A DNA stretch of 64,000 nt from Dokdonella_A sp044227025 (GTDB taxonomy: Bacteria > Pseudomonadota > Gammaproteobacteria > Xanthomonadales > Rhodanobacteraceae), in assembly GCF_044227025.1 (NCBI RefSeq), contig NZ_JBGAFX010000002.1:620001-684000 (forward strand). The letters are read 5' to 3'. Both the position numbers and the translations under genes were made by a program. The notes under the pieces are model-generated. The model worked only from the letters and a program-made list of their open reading frames with translations, was not told the origin of the DNA and did not search any database. This document shows positions 46,621 to 55,756 of the stretch, piece by piece. How positions within the stretch are numbered: position 1 is the stretch's first letter; every line of letters starts with the position of its first letter.

Positions 46621-47076
46621 TCAGCCCCTGCCCTGCATCGCCAGCGCCGCATCGCGCGCGAGCACGTCGACGCGCTCGTTTTCCGCGTGGCCGGCGTGGC
46701 CCTTGACCCAGTGCCAGCGCACGGTGTGCGAAGCGAGCGCAGCGTACAGGCGTTCCCACAGATCCTGGTTCTTGACCGGCTTGCGATCACTGGTGCGCCA
46801 GCCATTCGCACGCCAGCGCGCCATCCATTGCTCGACGCCCAGCTTGACGTATTGCGAATCGGTAGTCAGTTCGACTTCGCACGGGCGCGTCAATGCTTCG
46901 AGGCCGCCGATCGCCGCCATCAGCTCCATGCGGTTGTTGGTGGTCAGCGCTTCGCCGCCACTGAGTTCCTTCTCGCGCGTGCCGAAACGCAGCAGCGCAC
47001 CCCAGCCGCCCGGCCCCGGATTGCCGAGGCAGGCTCCATCGGTGAACAGTTCGACCCGCTGTTTCGCTTCGCTCAT
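46621..47076 (-). CDS. rnhA: Ribonuclease HI
   Basis: 151 residues, the size of E. coli RNase HI. Catalytic residues are visible: D in LFTDGACLGNPGPGG, E in NNRMELMAAI, D in LTTDSQYV, and H/D in GHAGHAENERVDVLAR. It degrades RNA in RNA-DNA hybrids. ATG 47076 overlaps the stop of the methyltransferase gene as ATGA. The larger open frame to 47526 has no RNase H sequence upstream of this start. Confidence 0.97.
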   Translation of the reverse strand: MSEAKQRVELFTDGACLGNPGPGGWGALLRFGTREKELSGGEALTTNNRMELMAAIGGLEALTRPCEVELTTDSQYVKLGVEQWMARWRANGWRTSDRKPVKNQDLWERLYAALASHTVRWHWVKGHAGHAENERVDVLARDAALAMQGRG

Positions 47077-47813
47077 GCGCGCACGCGCCGGCTCGGCACG
47101 GCGAGCGAGGGCTGCGGCGCGGCGCGGCGCAACGGGCGCCGATGCAGCGGCGTCAGTACCGCGCGTTGCCGGGTTGCGAGCAGCATCCATGCACCACGCA
47201 GCGGGGCAAGCAGCGCGGAACGCCGCGTCTGCCCATTGCGATCGGGCCAGCACGGACCGATCGCCTCCACCGCACCGGGTGAAAGTTGTTCGTGCAGCAA
47301 GCGACGCCGCACGGATTCGACCGGCACCGCGCGTGGCAACGGCCGACCCTGGCGCGCCTGCCAGTGCAACCACAGGCTCCAGGGGCTCAACGGATTGAAG
47401 CCGAACCAGACCAGCGAGCCGCCCGCTGCGAGCACGCGCGCGAGTTCGTCGATGAATGCTTCCGGATGCGCCAGCGCATCGCCGGCATGCTGCACGACGA
47501 CGAACTGGAACGTCTCGTCCGGCCATGGCAGCGCATCGCTTGCGCAGACCACGTCACCGGCGATCGCCGTGCGATCGACGTGTCCGCGCGTCACGCCAAG
47601 GTGACGCAGATCCACCGGCAGCGTGCGGTTGGCGGCAGCGGCCTGCAGCAGCAGTGCGCGCCCCCCCGGCTGGCGCGCGGCGAGCGCGGGCAGACGCGCG
47701 AGCTCCTCGCGCAGCAGGGCTTCGACCTCGGGCAGGGCGAACAGATTGTCGGGACCGGTGATCACGGCATGCGCGGCGAGCGGACGGACCGCCAGTGTAG
47801 CGCGCCGAGGCAC
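47073..47813 (-). CDS. yafS: Class I SAM-dependent methyltransferase, YafS-like
   Basis: 246 residues with a methyltransferase core: RALLLQAAA replaces the usual GxGxG loop, then CASDALPWPDETFQFVVVQH, DELARVLAAGGSLVWFGFNPLSPWSLW. Identification as YafS rests on the context, since E. coli yafS also sits between gloB and rnhA-dnaQ. The glycine-poor loop raises doubt about SAM binding. It overlaps rnhA by 4 bp and is divergent from gloB over 56 bp. The substrate is unknown. Confidence 0.82.
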   Translation of the reverse strand: MPRRATLAVRPLAAHAVITGPDNLFALPEVEALLREELARLPALAARQPGGRALLLQAAAANRTLPVDLRHLGVTRGHVDRTAIAGDVVCASDALPWPDETFQFVVVQHAGDALAHPEAFIDELARVLAAGGSLVWFGFNPLSPWSLWLHWQARQGRPLPRAVPVESVRRRLLHEQLSPGAVEAIGPCWPDRNGQTRRSALLAPLRGAWMLLATRQRAVLTPLHRRPLRRAAPQPSLAVPSRRVRA

Positions 47814-47869
47814 CGGCTAATGATCGCTTAACGCCGCCGCCCCGCGCGCTGGCCTATAGTCCGGCGCCC

Positions 47870-48631
47870 ATGAACCTGCTCGCCCTGCCCGCGCTGGCCG
47901 ACAACTACATCTGGCTGCTCGCGGACGCGGCCGGTTCGGCGCTCGTCGTCGACCCGGGCGAGACCTCACCCGTCGAATCTGCGCTTGCGGCATCCGGCCT
48001 GCGCCTCGGCGCGATCCTGCTAACCCATCATCACCCCGACCACATCGGCGGCGCCGCCGAACTCGCCACACGCCACGGCGCGACGATCCACGCGCCACGC
48101 GATGAGCGCATCCGGCACGCGCATGTGCGCGTCGGCGACGGCGACCGCGTCGAGCTTGCCGATCCCGCCTTCGGCTTCGATGTCATCGCCATTCCGGGGC
48201 ACACCCTCAGCCACGTCGCCTACCACGGCCATGGCCTGCTGTTCTGCGGCGACACGTTGTTCAGCGTCGGCTGTGGACGACTGTTCGAGGGCACGCCGGC
48301 GCAGATGCTTCACTCGCTTGAACGCCTCGCCGCGTTGCCGGATGCGACGCGCGTATGTTGCGGGCACGAATATACCCGCGCGAACTGCGCGTTCGCGCTC
48401 GGCCTCGATCCCTCCAACGCCGCGCTCGCGGCACGCGCGGCCGAAGTGCAGGCGCGGCGCGCCGACAACCTGCCGACCGTACCGAGCACGCTCGCCGACG
48501 AGCGCGCCTGCAATCCATTCCTGCGCATCGACACGCCGGCCTTGCAGCAGGCGCTCGCGGGCAACGATCGGGTCGAGCGCTTCGCCGAGCTGCGCCGGCG
48601 CAAGGATGACTTCCGGATGCCGTCTCCATGA
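47870..48631 (+). CDS. gloB: Hydroxyacylglutathione hydrolase (glyoxalase II)
   Basis: 253 residues. The metallo-beta-lactamase motifs of glyoxalase II are complete: TNHH-type site LLTHHHPDHIGG, IPGHTLSHVAY, CGDTLFSVGCGRLFEGT and CCGHEYTRANCAFAL. It hydrolyses S-D-lactoylglutathione in methylglyoxal detoxification. No clear SD precedes ATG 47870, only 7 bp after a CTATAGT that could be a -10. The stop overlaps mltD as ATGA. Confidence 0.95.
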   Translation: MNLLALPALADNYIWLLADAAGSALVVDPGETSPVESALAASGLRLGAILLTHHHPDHIGGAAELATRHGATIHAPRDERIRHAHVRVGDGDRVELADPAFGFDVIAIPGHTLSHVAYHGHGLLFCGDTLFSVGCGRLFEGTPAQMLHSLERLAALPDATRVCCGHEYTRANCAFALGLDPSNAALAARAAEVQARRADNLPTVPSTLADERACNPFLRIDTPALQQALAGNDRVERFAELRRRKDDFRMPSP

Positions 48632-49971
48632 CGCGCGCAAGCCCGCGTTTCGGCGCACTCGCCGTCATCCTGCTGTTGCTGGCAGCGTGCGCGACGCCGC
48701 CACGGCGCGCACCGGACGTGCCACCGGCGCCGACACCCGCACCGGTCCCGGTATCGCCGCCCGTGGCGACGCCGGCACCCGAAAAACCGCTGGCCGACAC
48801 GTCGCCCTGGTCGCGCCTGCGCGCGCTGTTCGCGATGCGCGGCTGCGAATACGGCCCCGACGTGGAGCGCCGGGCGCGCGCCTACGCGCACTCGCCGCGC
48901 GCGTTTGCCGCCAGCTGGAAACCGGCCTTGCCCTTCCTCGGGCTCGTCGTCGACGAACTCGAGCGGCGTGGATTGCCGGGCGAGTTCGCAATGCTGCCTT
49001 ACGTCGAGAGCACCTACCGGCCGATCCCCTCGCGCGGCGACCAGCCCGCCGGCATGTGGCAGTTGATGCCCGACACCGCGCGTGGCGCGGGCCTCGTCAT
49101 TCGCAAGGACTACGACGAACGTCTCGATGCGCTCGCATCGACCGACGCCGCGCTCGACCTGATCTCGGGCTATTACAAGGAATTCGCCGATTGGCGTCTC
49201 GCCGACATGGCGTTCAACAGCGGCGAGTTCCGCGTCAAGAAACTGCTCGGTGATCGCGATGGGCGCGATCTCACCGCGGACGAACTCGCGAGGTTCACGT
49301 TCAACCGGATCACCCACGAACACCTCGACCGCCTGCTCGCGCTCGCCTGCATCGTCGATAACCCCGCGCACTTCAACGTGGTCCTGCCGGAGCCGGACGC
49401 TCTGGACCATTTGAGCAGCGTGGACATCGGGCACGGCATGGACTTGCGCCTCGCGGCAAAGCTCGCGGGCGTGCCGGTCGACGACCTGCGCCGCTGGAAC
49501 GCCGCCTACCGGCGCAATCGCATGCCCGACAGTGGACCGCATCGCCTGCTGCTGCCGGAGGAGCGCGTCGAACGCTTTCAGACGGCCGCCGATTCGATCC
49601 CTCCGATGCTGTGGAACGACTGGCGCGAGGAGCCCGCACGACGCACCAGCGGAATCGCCAGTTGGGCGGCCCAACTCGGCATCCCGGTGGCCACGCTCGC
49701 CGCCGCCAACGCGGTTGGCGAGGACGCGACCGTAACCCCCGCGACGCGCCTGCTGTTGCCGGGCCGCGAGCCCGAGGTCGCCGACGAGGACGCCGGCGCA
49801 ACACGCGTCAAGGGCTCCAGGCGCTCGCATGTGATCGTCGCCGGCGACAGCCTGTCGAGCATCGCCCATCGTTACGCGATTCCGCTGCGCCGCCTGCGCC
49901 AGCTCAATCCGAACGCGAATGGGACCCTGCACCTCGGGCAGAGGCTGCGCCTCGACGACGGCCAAGGCTGA
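48628..49971 (+). CDS. mltD: Membrane-bound lytic murein transglycosylase D (lipoprotein)
   Basis: 447 residues. A lipobox (ILLLLAACA) after a basic start marks an outer membrane lipoprotein. A Pro/Val-rich linker follows, then the SLT domain with the catalytic Glu in LPYVESTYRPIPSRGDQPAG and MWQLMPDTA. LysM-like modules follow near MDLRLAAKLAGVPVDDLRRW and SGIASWAAQLGIPVATLAAA, with a clear LysM at the end (HVIVAGDSLSSIAHRYAIPL..LNPNANGTLHLGQRL). It cleaves peptidoglycan glycan strands. It overlaps gloB by 4 bp, matching the conserved order. Confidence 0.94.
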   Translation: MTRASPRFGALAVILLLLAACATPPRRAPDVPPAPTPAPVPVSPPVATPAPEKPLADTSPWSRLRALFAMRGCEYGPDVERRARAYAHSPRAFAASWKPALPFLGLVVDELERRGLPGEFAMLPYVESTYRPIPSRGDQPAGMWQLMPDTARGAGLVIRKDYDERLDALASTDAALDLISGYYKEFADWRLADMAFNSGEFRVKKLLGDRDGRDLTADELARFTFNRITHEHLDRLLALACIVDNPAHFNVVLPEPDALDHLSSVDIGHGMDLRLAAKLAGVPVDDLRRWNAAYRRNRMPDSGPHRLLLPEERVERFQTAADSIPPMLWNDWREEPARRTSGIASWAAQLGIPVATLAAANAVGEDATVTPATRLLLPGREPEVADEDAGATRVKGSRRSHVIVAGDSLSSIAHRYAIPLRRLRQLNPNANGTLHLGQRLRLDDGQG

Positions 49972-50032
49972 GCCCGGGGCGCGCCAGTCGGCTAGAATCC
50001 ACGCTTTCCGCGTCGATATTTCTGGAGAGCAC

Positions 50033-50815
50033 ATGGGTTTCCTGCACGGCAAGCGCGCCCTCGTCACCGGCATCCTCAGCCAGCGCTCCATCGCCTGGGG
50101 CATCGCCAGCGCGATGCATCGCGAAGGTGCGCAGCTCGCGTTCACCTACGTCGACGAGAAACTCAAGAGCCGCGTCGATGAAGCCGCGGCCGAGTTCGGC
50201 TCGAACATCGTGCTGAAATGCGACGTGACCCAGGACGCCGACATCGACGGCCTCTTCACCGACCTCGGCAAGCAGTGGGACGGATTCGACATCCTGATCC
50301 ATTCGATCGGCTTCGCTCCGCGCGAAGCGCTGACCGGCGAGTTCCTCGACGGCCTCACGCGCGAGAGCTTTCGCGTGGCGCACGACATCTCCAGCTACAG
50401 TCTCGCCGCGATGGCGAAGGCCGCCCGGCCGCTGATGAAGGGACGCGGCGGTTCGATCCTGACCCTGACCTACCTCGGCGCCGACCGCGCGCTGGCGAAC
50501 TACAACGTAATGGGCCTCGCCAAGGCGAGCCTCGAAGCGAACGTGCGCTACCTCGCCTACAATCTCGGCCCGGAAGGCACGCGCGTCAACGCGATCTCCG
50601 CCGGCCCGATCAAGACTCTCGCCGCATCCGGCATCGCCAATTTCCGCAAGATGCTCGACCACGTCGAGGAAAATGCGCCGCTGCGCCGCAGCGTCACGAT
50701 CGAGGAAGTCGGCAATGCCGCCGCGTTCCTCTGCTCCGACCTAGCCTCGGGCATCACCGGCGAAGTGACCTATGTCGATGCGGGGTACAACACGCTGGGT
50801 ATGACCGGCATCTGA
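50033..50815 (+). CDS. fabI: Enoyl-[acyl-carrier-protein] reductase (NADH)
   Basis: 260 residues from ATG 50033 (GGAGA 5 nt upstream). An SDR of the FabI type: GKRALVTGILSQRSIAWGIA (NADH loop), IHSIGFAPREALTGEF, the catalytic Tyr/Lys pair in NYNVMGLAKASLEA (Tyr-x6-Lys) and IKTLAASGIANFRKML. It performs the last reduction in fatty acid elongation and is the target of triclosan-like inhibitors. Monocistronic. Confidence 0.96.
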   Translation: MGFLHGKRALVTGILSQRSIAWGIASAMHREGAQLAFTYVDEKLKSRVDEAAAEFGSNIVLKCDVTQDADIDGLFTDLGKQWDGFDILIHSIGFAPREALTGEFLDGLTRESFRVAHDISSYSLAAMAKAARPLMKGRGGSILTLTYLGADRALANYNVMGLAKASLEANVRYLAYNLGPEGTRVNAISAGPIKTLAASGIANFRKMLDHVEENAPLRRSVTIEEVGNAAAFLCSDLASGITGEVTYVDAGYNTLGMTGI

Positions 50816-50831
50816 TGCGCCGTCGTTGTCA

Positions 50832-50851
50832 GCGCCGCGGAGCCGCGGCGC
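50832..50851 (+). terminator. Hairpin downstream of fabI
   Basis: GCGCCGCGG (50832-50840) and CCGCGGCGC (50843-50851) are a perfect inverted repeat 16 bp after the fabI stop. The 2-nt centre forces a smaller effective stem of about 8 bp. No T-run follows, so its role in termination is uncertain. Confidence 0.4.
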
Positions 50852-50922
50852 GAAGCGATTGTCGCGGCGGCTCGAACGGCATAGCCTAGCGTCACACGTC
50901 CGCCAGGCACCGAGGTCGCTGC

Positions 50923-51993
50923 ATGTCCCGAGGAACACAAGGCCGCGTCATCGCTCCGGTCCAGTGGTTGTGGATTGCGTGCGCAGCATCCACCTCGGGC
51001 CACGCCCTTGCCGCAAGCGACCTCGTCGACGGCACGATCGCGGACCGGATCTTCGTCAGCGGATTCGAATACGCGCCGCTTCTCGGCACGGCATTCTCGC
51101 CTGTCAGCGTGACCGAGGGCACGCCGAGCTCGCTGACGCTGACCCTGGACAACTCGTTCGCGGTTGCCGCCGCGACGGTGACGGCGAGCCTCGTAGACGC
51201 GCTGCCGGCCGGACTCGTGATCGCGTCGCCTGCCAATGCGGCGACGACCTGCGTATCGGGCACGGCAAGCGCAACCGCTGGCGGAAACACGCTGACGCTC
51301 GCCAGTGGTGCGCAAATCCCGGCGGGCGGCAGTTGCACCGTCTCGGCATCCGTCGTGTCAATGAGCGCAGCGACGTACACGAACACGATTCCCGCCGGCG
51401 CGCTGCAGACCGACCATGGCGCCAACGAGGCGCCCGCAACCGCCAGCCTCACGGTGACGCCCGCCTCCGGATGCGTGCCCGCTCAGTTGTTCGACGATCC
51501 CGGATTCGAGACGACCGACCCGGGCACGCTGGTCAACCCGGCGTGGGCGGGCACGTCGACGAACTTCGGCGTGCCGTTCTGTTCAGTGAACGTCTGCGGC
51601 AACTTCGGCGGCACCGCCGTTCCACTGTCGGGAGTCTTCTGGGCCCTGTTCGGCGGCGCGAACGGACTGGCGGAAGACTCGACAATCGAACAGACGGTGA
51701 TGATTCCGTCCTCGGCACCTCGCTACCTCAATTTCTGGCTGCGCAGGGGTGCAATCGGCGGCATCGGCGCGAACCTCGTCATAAGTGTCGACGGCACGAC
51801 CGTCGCCACCTACCCGGAACCCCCTTCGGCCGAACCGTTCTACGTGCAACGCAGCGTCGATGTGAGCAGCTACGCCGACGATGGCTCCCACACCTTGCGT
51901 TTCCACTTCAACACGCCCGCTGGCCCTGCGGCGAACTTCAGCGTTGACTATGTCCGGCTCGAATGCTCCCCTGGAACCTCGCCGGCACCGTAG
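50923..51993 (+). CDS. Secreted DUF11-like beta-sandwich protein
   Basis: 356 residues, ATG 50923 with GAGG upstream. A signal peptide-like start (WLWIACAASTSGHALAA) is followed by IADRIFVSGFEYAPLL, a motif otherwise found at the C-termini of secreted proteins of this group. A DUF11-like repeat follows (SPVSVTEGTPSSLTLTLDNS, AATVTASLVDALPAGLVIA, NTLTLASGAQIPAGGSCTVS). The second half is a jelly-roll-like domain (FDDPGFETTDPG, SSAPRYLNFWLRRG, ANFSVDYVRLEC). Probably an extracellular or surface protein; no enzyme motif is seen. Confidence 0.75.
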   Translation: MSRGTQGRVIAPVQWLWIACAASTSGHALAASDLVDGTIADRIFVSGFEYAPLLGTAFSPVSVTEGTPSSLTLTLDNSFAVAAATVTASLVDALPAGLVIASPANAATTCVSGTASATAGGNTLTLASGAQIPAGGSCTVSASVVSMSAATYTNTIPAGALQTDHGANEAPATASLTVTPASGCVPAQLFDDPGFETTDPGTLVNPAWAGTSTNFGVPFCSVNVCGNFGGTAVPLSGVFWALFGGANGLAEDSTIEQTVMIPSSAPRYLNFWLRRGAIGGIGANLVISVDGTTVATYPEPPSAEPFYVQRSVDVSSYADDGSHTLRFHFNTPAGPAANFSVDYVRLECSPGTSPAP

Positions 51994-52160
51994 GTGTGTG
52001 AAACGAAATTGCGGCGTGCCAGCCGCGATCGATGCGATCGACAGCTCCTCCGATGCGCGGTCACGGGTCGTCAACGCCTGTCTTGAAAGCAGGATCGGTT
52101 CCTGCCCGATGGGTGGGCAGCCTCGCAGCAGCCCTGCGCAGGACACCCTTTCCCAACCAC

Positions 52161-54044
52161 CTAAGAAACCAGTTCGCGCCGTGCGATCATTCCGCAGACG
52201 GTCCGCACGTCGCCATCCATCGCTCGATCGCGCGCCATGAACGCGACGCGCTCGCGGAGCTTGGCGTGCGCCTGCTTCACGGCAGCGCCGGCATGGAAGT
52301 CGGCGGCGTCGGCCAGCGATTTCGCCAGCTCCTGCACTTCCCTCTCGAACTGGGCACGTGACGCATGCGTGGTGTCCGGGGCGTTCGCGATCTTCGCGGC
52401 GAGCGCGCGCCAGTCGCCACGTTTCGCGAGTCGGCGCGCGGCGTTGAGCATGTCCTGGCGGTAATCGAGCGCCTGCGCCGCGGTGTACAGCTCGAGCGCG
52501 AGCACATGGCCAAGGTCCTCGGTCATCTCGAGCACGTGGCGCGCTTCGTTCGCGCCCATCGAGACATGGTCTTCCGCGTTCGCGCTGGTCGGCACCGAGT
52601 AGACGCTGGCCGGGTGCGCGCGCGTGGCGAGATCGTTGACGATCGCCGCAGCGGTGTACTGCACGATCATGAAGCCGGAGTCGGTCGCGTCCTCGTTGCC
52701 GATCAGGAACGCCGGCAGGCCGTCGTTGGTCGCGGGATCGACCAGCTTGTTGAGGCGTCGTTCGGAGATCGATGCAAGCACCGGGATCGCCGCCTTCACG
52801 TAGCTCATCGCGAGCGCAAGCGGCATGCCGTGGAAGTGGCCCGCCGATACGACCTGGTCCTCGATGACTTTCGCTTCCGGTGCATCTGCGAAGATCAGCG
52901 GATTGTCGGTTACGGAATTCAATTCGATGTCGATGACCCGGCAGGCCTGCGCGTACGCATCGCGCACTGCGCCGTGCACCTGCGGCATGCAGCGCAGGCA
53001 ATACGCGTCCTGCGGCTGATGCTTCTTGCCCCCCTTGAACGGCAGGAAGCGGCTGTAGAACGCCTCGCGGCCGTGGCGCTGCGCCGGCGGCACCCAGTCC
53101 CAGGCGATGTCGAAACTCTGCTTCTGGTCGACCGGATCGCTCCACGCGTCGGCCGACCAGCCGCGGAAGCGCGGCACGAGGTGGTAGGCAATGTCGACGA
53201 GGGTCGAGCCGTCGAGAAGGCTGCGCACGTGGCGCGCGCTCTCGACCTGGCCCGGATGCGGGCGCAGCGCGTGCACTTCCTCGCGCAGCGCGCCGCTGCG
53301 TCCGGCGAACGCATCGAGCGTCATCGATGCGGCAAGGTCGGCGGTGTCCAGCAGTTCGCCGAGGCGTTCGAGCGCAAGCGCCGCGGTCGCGAGCATCTGC
53401 GTGGTGCCGTTGTTGAGCGCAAGGCCCTCCTTGAACGAGAGCTTCACCGGTGCGAGCCCCGCGCGCTTGAGCGCTTGCGCACCAGCCAGCCGTTCGCCGC
53501 CGAAGAATGCCTCGCCGCCGCCGAGCAGCACGATCGCGAGGTGCGACAGCGGCGCGAGATCGCCGCTGGCGCCGACCGAGCCCTTCTGCGGGATCACCGG
53601 GATCACGTCGCGATTGAGGAGCTCGGCAAGCGCTTGCAGGGTCGACACGCGAATGCCCGAATGACCTCGCATGAGCGTGTTGATGCGGATGCCGAGCATC
53701 GCGCGCACGACACCGGCGTCGAACGGTTCGCCCACGCACACTGCATGCGTGATCACGAGGTTGTGCTGCAGCTCTTCCAGCAAGGTGTCGCTGCGTGGAT
53801 CGGGGTTGCCACCCGGCAGTTCGTCGCGCACGCGATGCGCGCCCAGCAGCTTGTCGGCATTGCTGCCGAAACCGGTGGTGACCCCGTAGATCGGTTCGCC
53901 ACAGCTGACCTTGTCGGCGAGGAAGTCCGCGGCGTGCTGCACGCGTGCGAGCTGCGCATGATCAAGCTCGACCTTCGCGCCGCGTGCGATCGCAGCAACG
54001 TGGTCGCGGGTGAGGCTGGTGCCGTCGAGGAGGATCGTCTGCAT
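52161..54044 (-). CDS. hutH: Aromatic amino acid ammonia-lyase, histidine ammonia-lyase family
   Basis: 627 residues, against about 510 for typical HutH. The MIO cofactor triad A159-S160-G161 is present in GSVGASGDLAPLSH, and YGVTTGFG carries the catalytic Tyr. The substrate-selectivity pair is T99-H100 (NLVITHAV) where HutH enzymes usually have Ser-His; His fits histidine, but the Thr is unusual. Extra sequence lies at about 70-85, 285-342 (SADAWSDPVDQKQSFDIAW) and at the C-terminus. No other hut genes are nearby. It deaminates histidine or a related aromatic amino acid. Symbol reflects family only. Confidence 0.85.
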   Translation of the reverse strand: MQTILLDGTSLTRDHVAAIARGAKVELDHAQLARVQHAADFLADKVSCGEPIYGVTTGFGSNADKLLGAHRVRDELPGGNPDPRSDTLLEELQHNLVITHAVCVGEPFDAGVVRAMLGIRINTLMRGHSGIRVSTLQALAELLNRDVIPVIPQKGSVGASGDLAPLSHLAIVLLGGGEAFFGGERLAGAQALKRAGLAPVKLSFKEGLALNNGTTQMLATAALALERLGELLDTADLAASMTLDAFAGRSGALREEVHALRPHPGQVESARHVRSLLDGSTLVDIAYHLVPRFRGWSADAWSDPVDQKQSFDIAWDWVPPAQRHGREAFYSRFLPFKGGKKHQPQDAYCLRCMPQVHGAVRDAYAQACRVIDIELNSVTDNPLIFADAPEAKVIEDQVVSAGHFHGMPLALAMSYVKAAIPVLASISERRLNKLVDPATNDGLPAFLIGNEDATDSGFMIVQYTAAAIVNDLATRAHPASVYSVPTSANAEDHVSMGANEARHVLEMTEDLGHVLALELYTAAQALDYRQDMLNAARRLAKRGDWRALAAKIANAPDTTHASRAQFEREVQELAKSLADAADFHAGAAVKQAHAKLRERVAFMARDRAMDGDVRTVCGMIARRELVS

Positions 54045-54065
54045 GGTCCGTCGCTATTCGTATTC

Positions 54066-54177
54066 AGGAGCGGCTTCAGCCGCGATTGCTTGAAGCCCCT
54101 TCAAGGCCGCGTCCCGAGCCTGTCGAAGGGGAGGGTTGGGTGGGAATGCGCGAAGCGTTGCGACTGAAGCCGCTCCT
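54066..54177. repeat. Inverted pair of REP-like palindromes
   Basis: AGGAGCGGCTTCAGCCGCGA at 54066-54085 and its near-reverse complement CGACTGAAGCCGCTCCT at 54161-54177 face each other across about 75 bp, between the starts/ends of the hutH-like gene and hisS. They match the core of the GTAG-headed repeat at 45227. Such doublets are typical of REP doublets moved by RAYT transposases. Confidence 0.65.
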
Positions 54178-55576
54178 ATGCAAGCGGCGGCGGCGCGGGC
54201 ATCACCGCGGCCTGCTCGATCTCCACGCGCAGCGCATCGACAAGCTCCACGCGCGCGACCTCGAACTGGTCCTGCTTGCGCAAGTCCTTGACCGTGACCG
54301 TTCCCTTGGCGATTTCGTCGGATCCGAGCACGAGCACGAAGCGGATGCCGGCCCGATCGGCGTACTTGAACTGCCTGGCGAGTTTGCCCGGCTCGACCAC
54401 GGCTTCGGTATTGATGCCGGCCGCACGCAATTCGGTCGCGAGTTCGAGATAGCGCGGCAATTCGGCCTCGTCCATCTGCGCGACCAGCGCCTGCACCGTG
54501 CTGCGACCGCCCTTCAGCAGGCCGGCCTCGCGCAACTGCCAGTACAGGCGCGTCGCGCCGATGGAGATGCCGACACCGGGCAGCTTGGACTTCGTGTAGT
54601 GGCTGGCGAGGTTTTCGTAGCGGCCTCCCGAACAGATCGAACCGATCTGCGGATGGTCGTTGAGCGTCGTCTCGTAGACCGTGCCGGTGTAGTAGTCGAG
54701 GCCGCGCGCGATCGACAGGTTCAACGTGTAGTGCGACTCGGGCACGCCGAACGCCTTGATCAGGTTCAGCACTTCGCGCAGCTCCGCCCGCCCCTGCTCC
54801 AGCGCCTCGCTGCCGCTGCCGAGCGAGTCGAGCCTGGCCAGTGCGTCGGCCAGCGAGGTCGAGCGGAATGCAACGAAGTCGAGCAGCCTGGCCACCGCAT
54901 CTGCGGACAGGCCGAAGCCGTCGCCGATGAGCGTCTCGCGCACCGCATCGACGCCACGCTTGTCGAGCTTGTCGACCTCGCGCAGCACGGCGCCCTGGCG
55001 TTCGGCGTCGGCGAGGCCAAGGCCTTCGAGGAAGCCCCGCATCAATTTGCGGTTGTTGACCTGGATCGTGAACGGCCCGATGTCGAGATCGCGGAACACG
55101 TTGTAGATGACCGCCGGCAACTCGGCGTCGTAGCGCACCGACAGCGCGTCCTTGCCGATCACATCGATGTCGCACTGGTAGAACTCGCGGAAACGGCCAC
55201 GCTGCGCGCGCTCGCCGCGGTAGACACGCTGGATCTGGTAGCGGCGGAACGGGAACACGAGATCGTGCTCGTGCTCGGCGACGTAGCGCGCGAGCGGCAC
55301 GGTCAGGTCGAAGCGCAGCGCGAGCTCCGGCACCTCGCCTTCCTTCGCCGCCTGCAGCGCACCCGTCGATTGCACGAAGTAGACCTGGCGCTCGGTCTCG
55401 CCGCCTTCCTTGGTCAGCAAGACGCTGGAGAACTCCATCACCGGCGTCTCGATCGGCAGAAAGCCGAAGCGCTCGTAGTTGCGGCGCACGGCGTCGAGCA
55501 TCGACTGGAACGCGACCTGGTCGAGCGGCAACAGCTCGAGCACGCCGGGCATGGTGCGGGCTTGGGTGACAGCCAT
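54176..55576 (-). CDS. hisS: Histidine--tRNA ligase
   Basis: 466 residues from ATG 55576, preceded by GAGGA 5 nt upstream; ATG 55600 has no SD. The class II synthetase motifs are clear: MEFSSVLLTKEGGETERQVY region, LALRFDLTVPLARYVAEH (motif 1/2), RRYQIQRVYRGERAQRGRFREF (motif 2), SIARGLDYYTGTVYET (HisA-type histidine loop) and GGRYENLASHY, then the anticodon-binding domain from about 370. It charges tRNA-His. Stop at 54176 lies inside the REP pair region. Confidence 0.95.
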   Translation of the reverse strand: MAVTQARTMPGVLELLPLDQVAFQSMLDAVRRNYERFGFLPIETPVMEFSSVLLTKEGGETERQVYFVQSTGALQAAKEGEVPELALRFDLTVPLARYVAEHEHDLVFPFRRYQIQRVYRGERAQRGRFREFYQCDIDVIGKDALSVRYDAELPAVIYNVFRDLDIGPFTIQVNNRKLMRGFLEGLGLADAERQGAVLREVDKLDKRGVDAVRETLIGDGFGLSADAVARLLDFVAFRSTSLADALARLDSLGSGSEALEQGRAELREVLNLIKAFGVPESHYTLNLSIARGLDYYTGTVYETTLNDHPQIGSICSGGRYENLASHYTKSKLPGVGISIGATRLYWQLREAGLLKGGRSTVQALVAQMDEAELPRYLELATELRAAGINTEAVVEPGKLARQFKYADRAGIRFVLVLGSDEIAKGTVTVKDLRKQDQFEVARVELVDALRVEIEQAAVMPAPPPLA

Positions 55577-55756
55577 CGGAATCCTCGGGGAACGGGACAT
55601 CGCGGCGCTGCGGCGCCTGCGCATGGAAAGTCGGTCGCGAAGGGTAGCAGATGGCATCGACGCACTGCCCCGGCTTCACGGCCCGTGCCTGCCCTGCTTG
55701 CGTGCGCGCGGCAGCGTCGTTTAGAATTCGCGGCCCGCTTGCACGCGGGTCCGGAT

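Noticed and set aside
51994..52160. Possible extra gene or terminator between the DUF11-like protein and the HutH-like gene
   Set aside because: Only short imperfect GC-rich stems are present, with no T-run and no open frame with coding sense.
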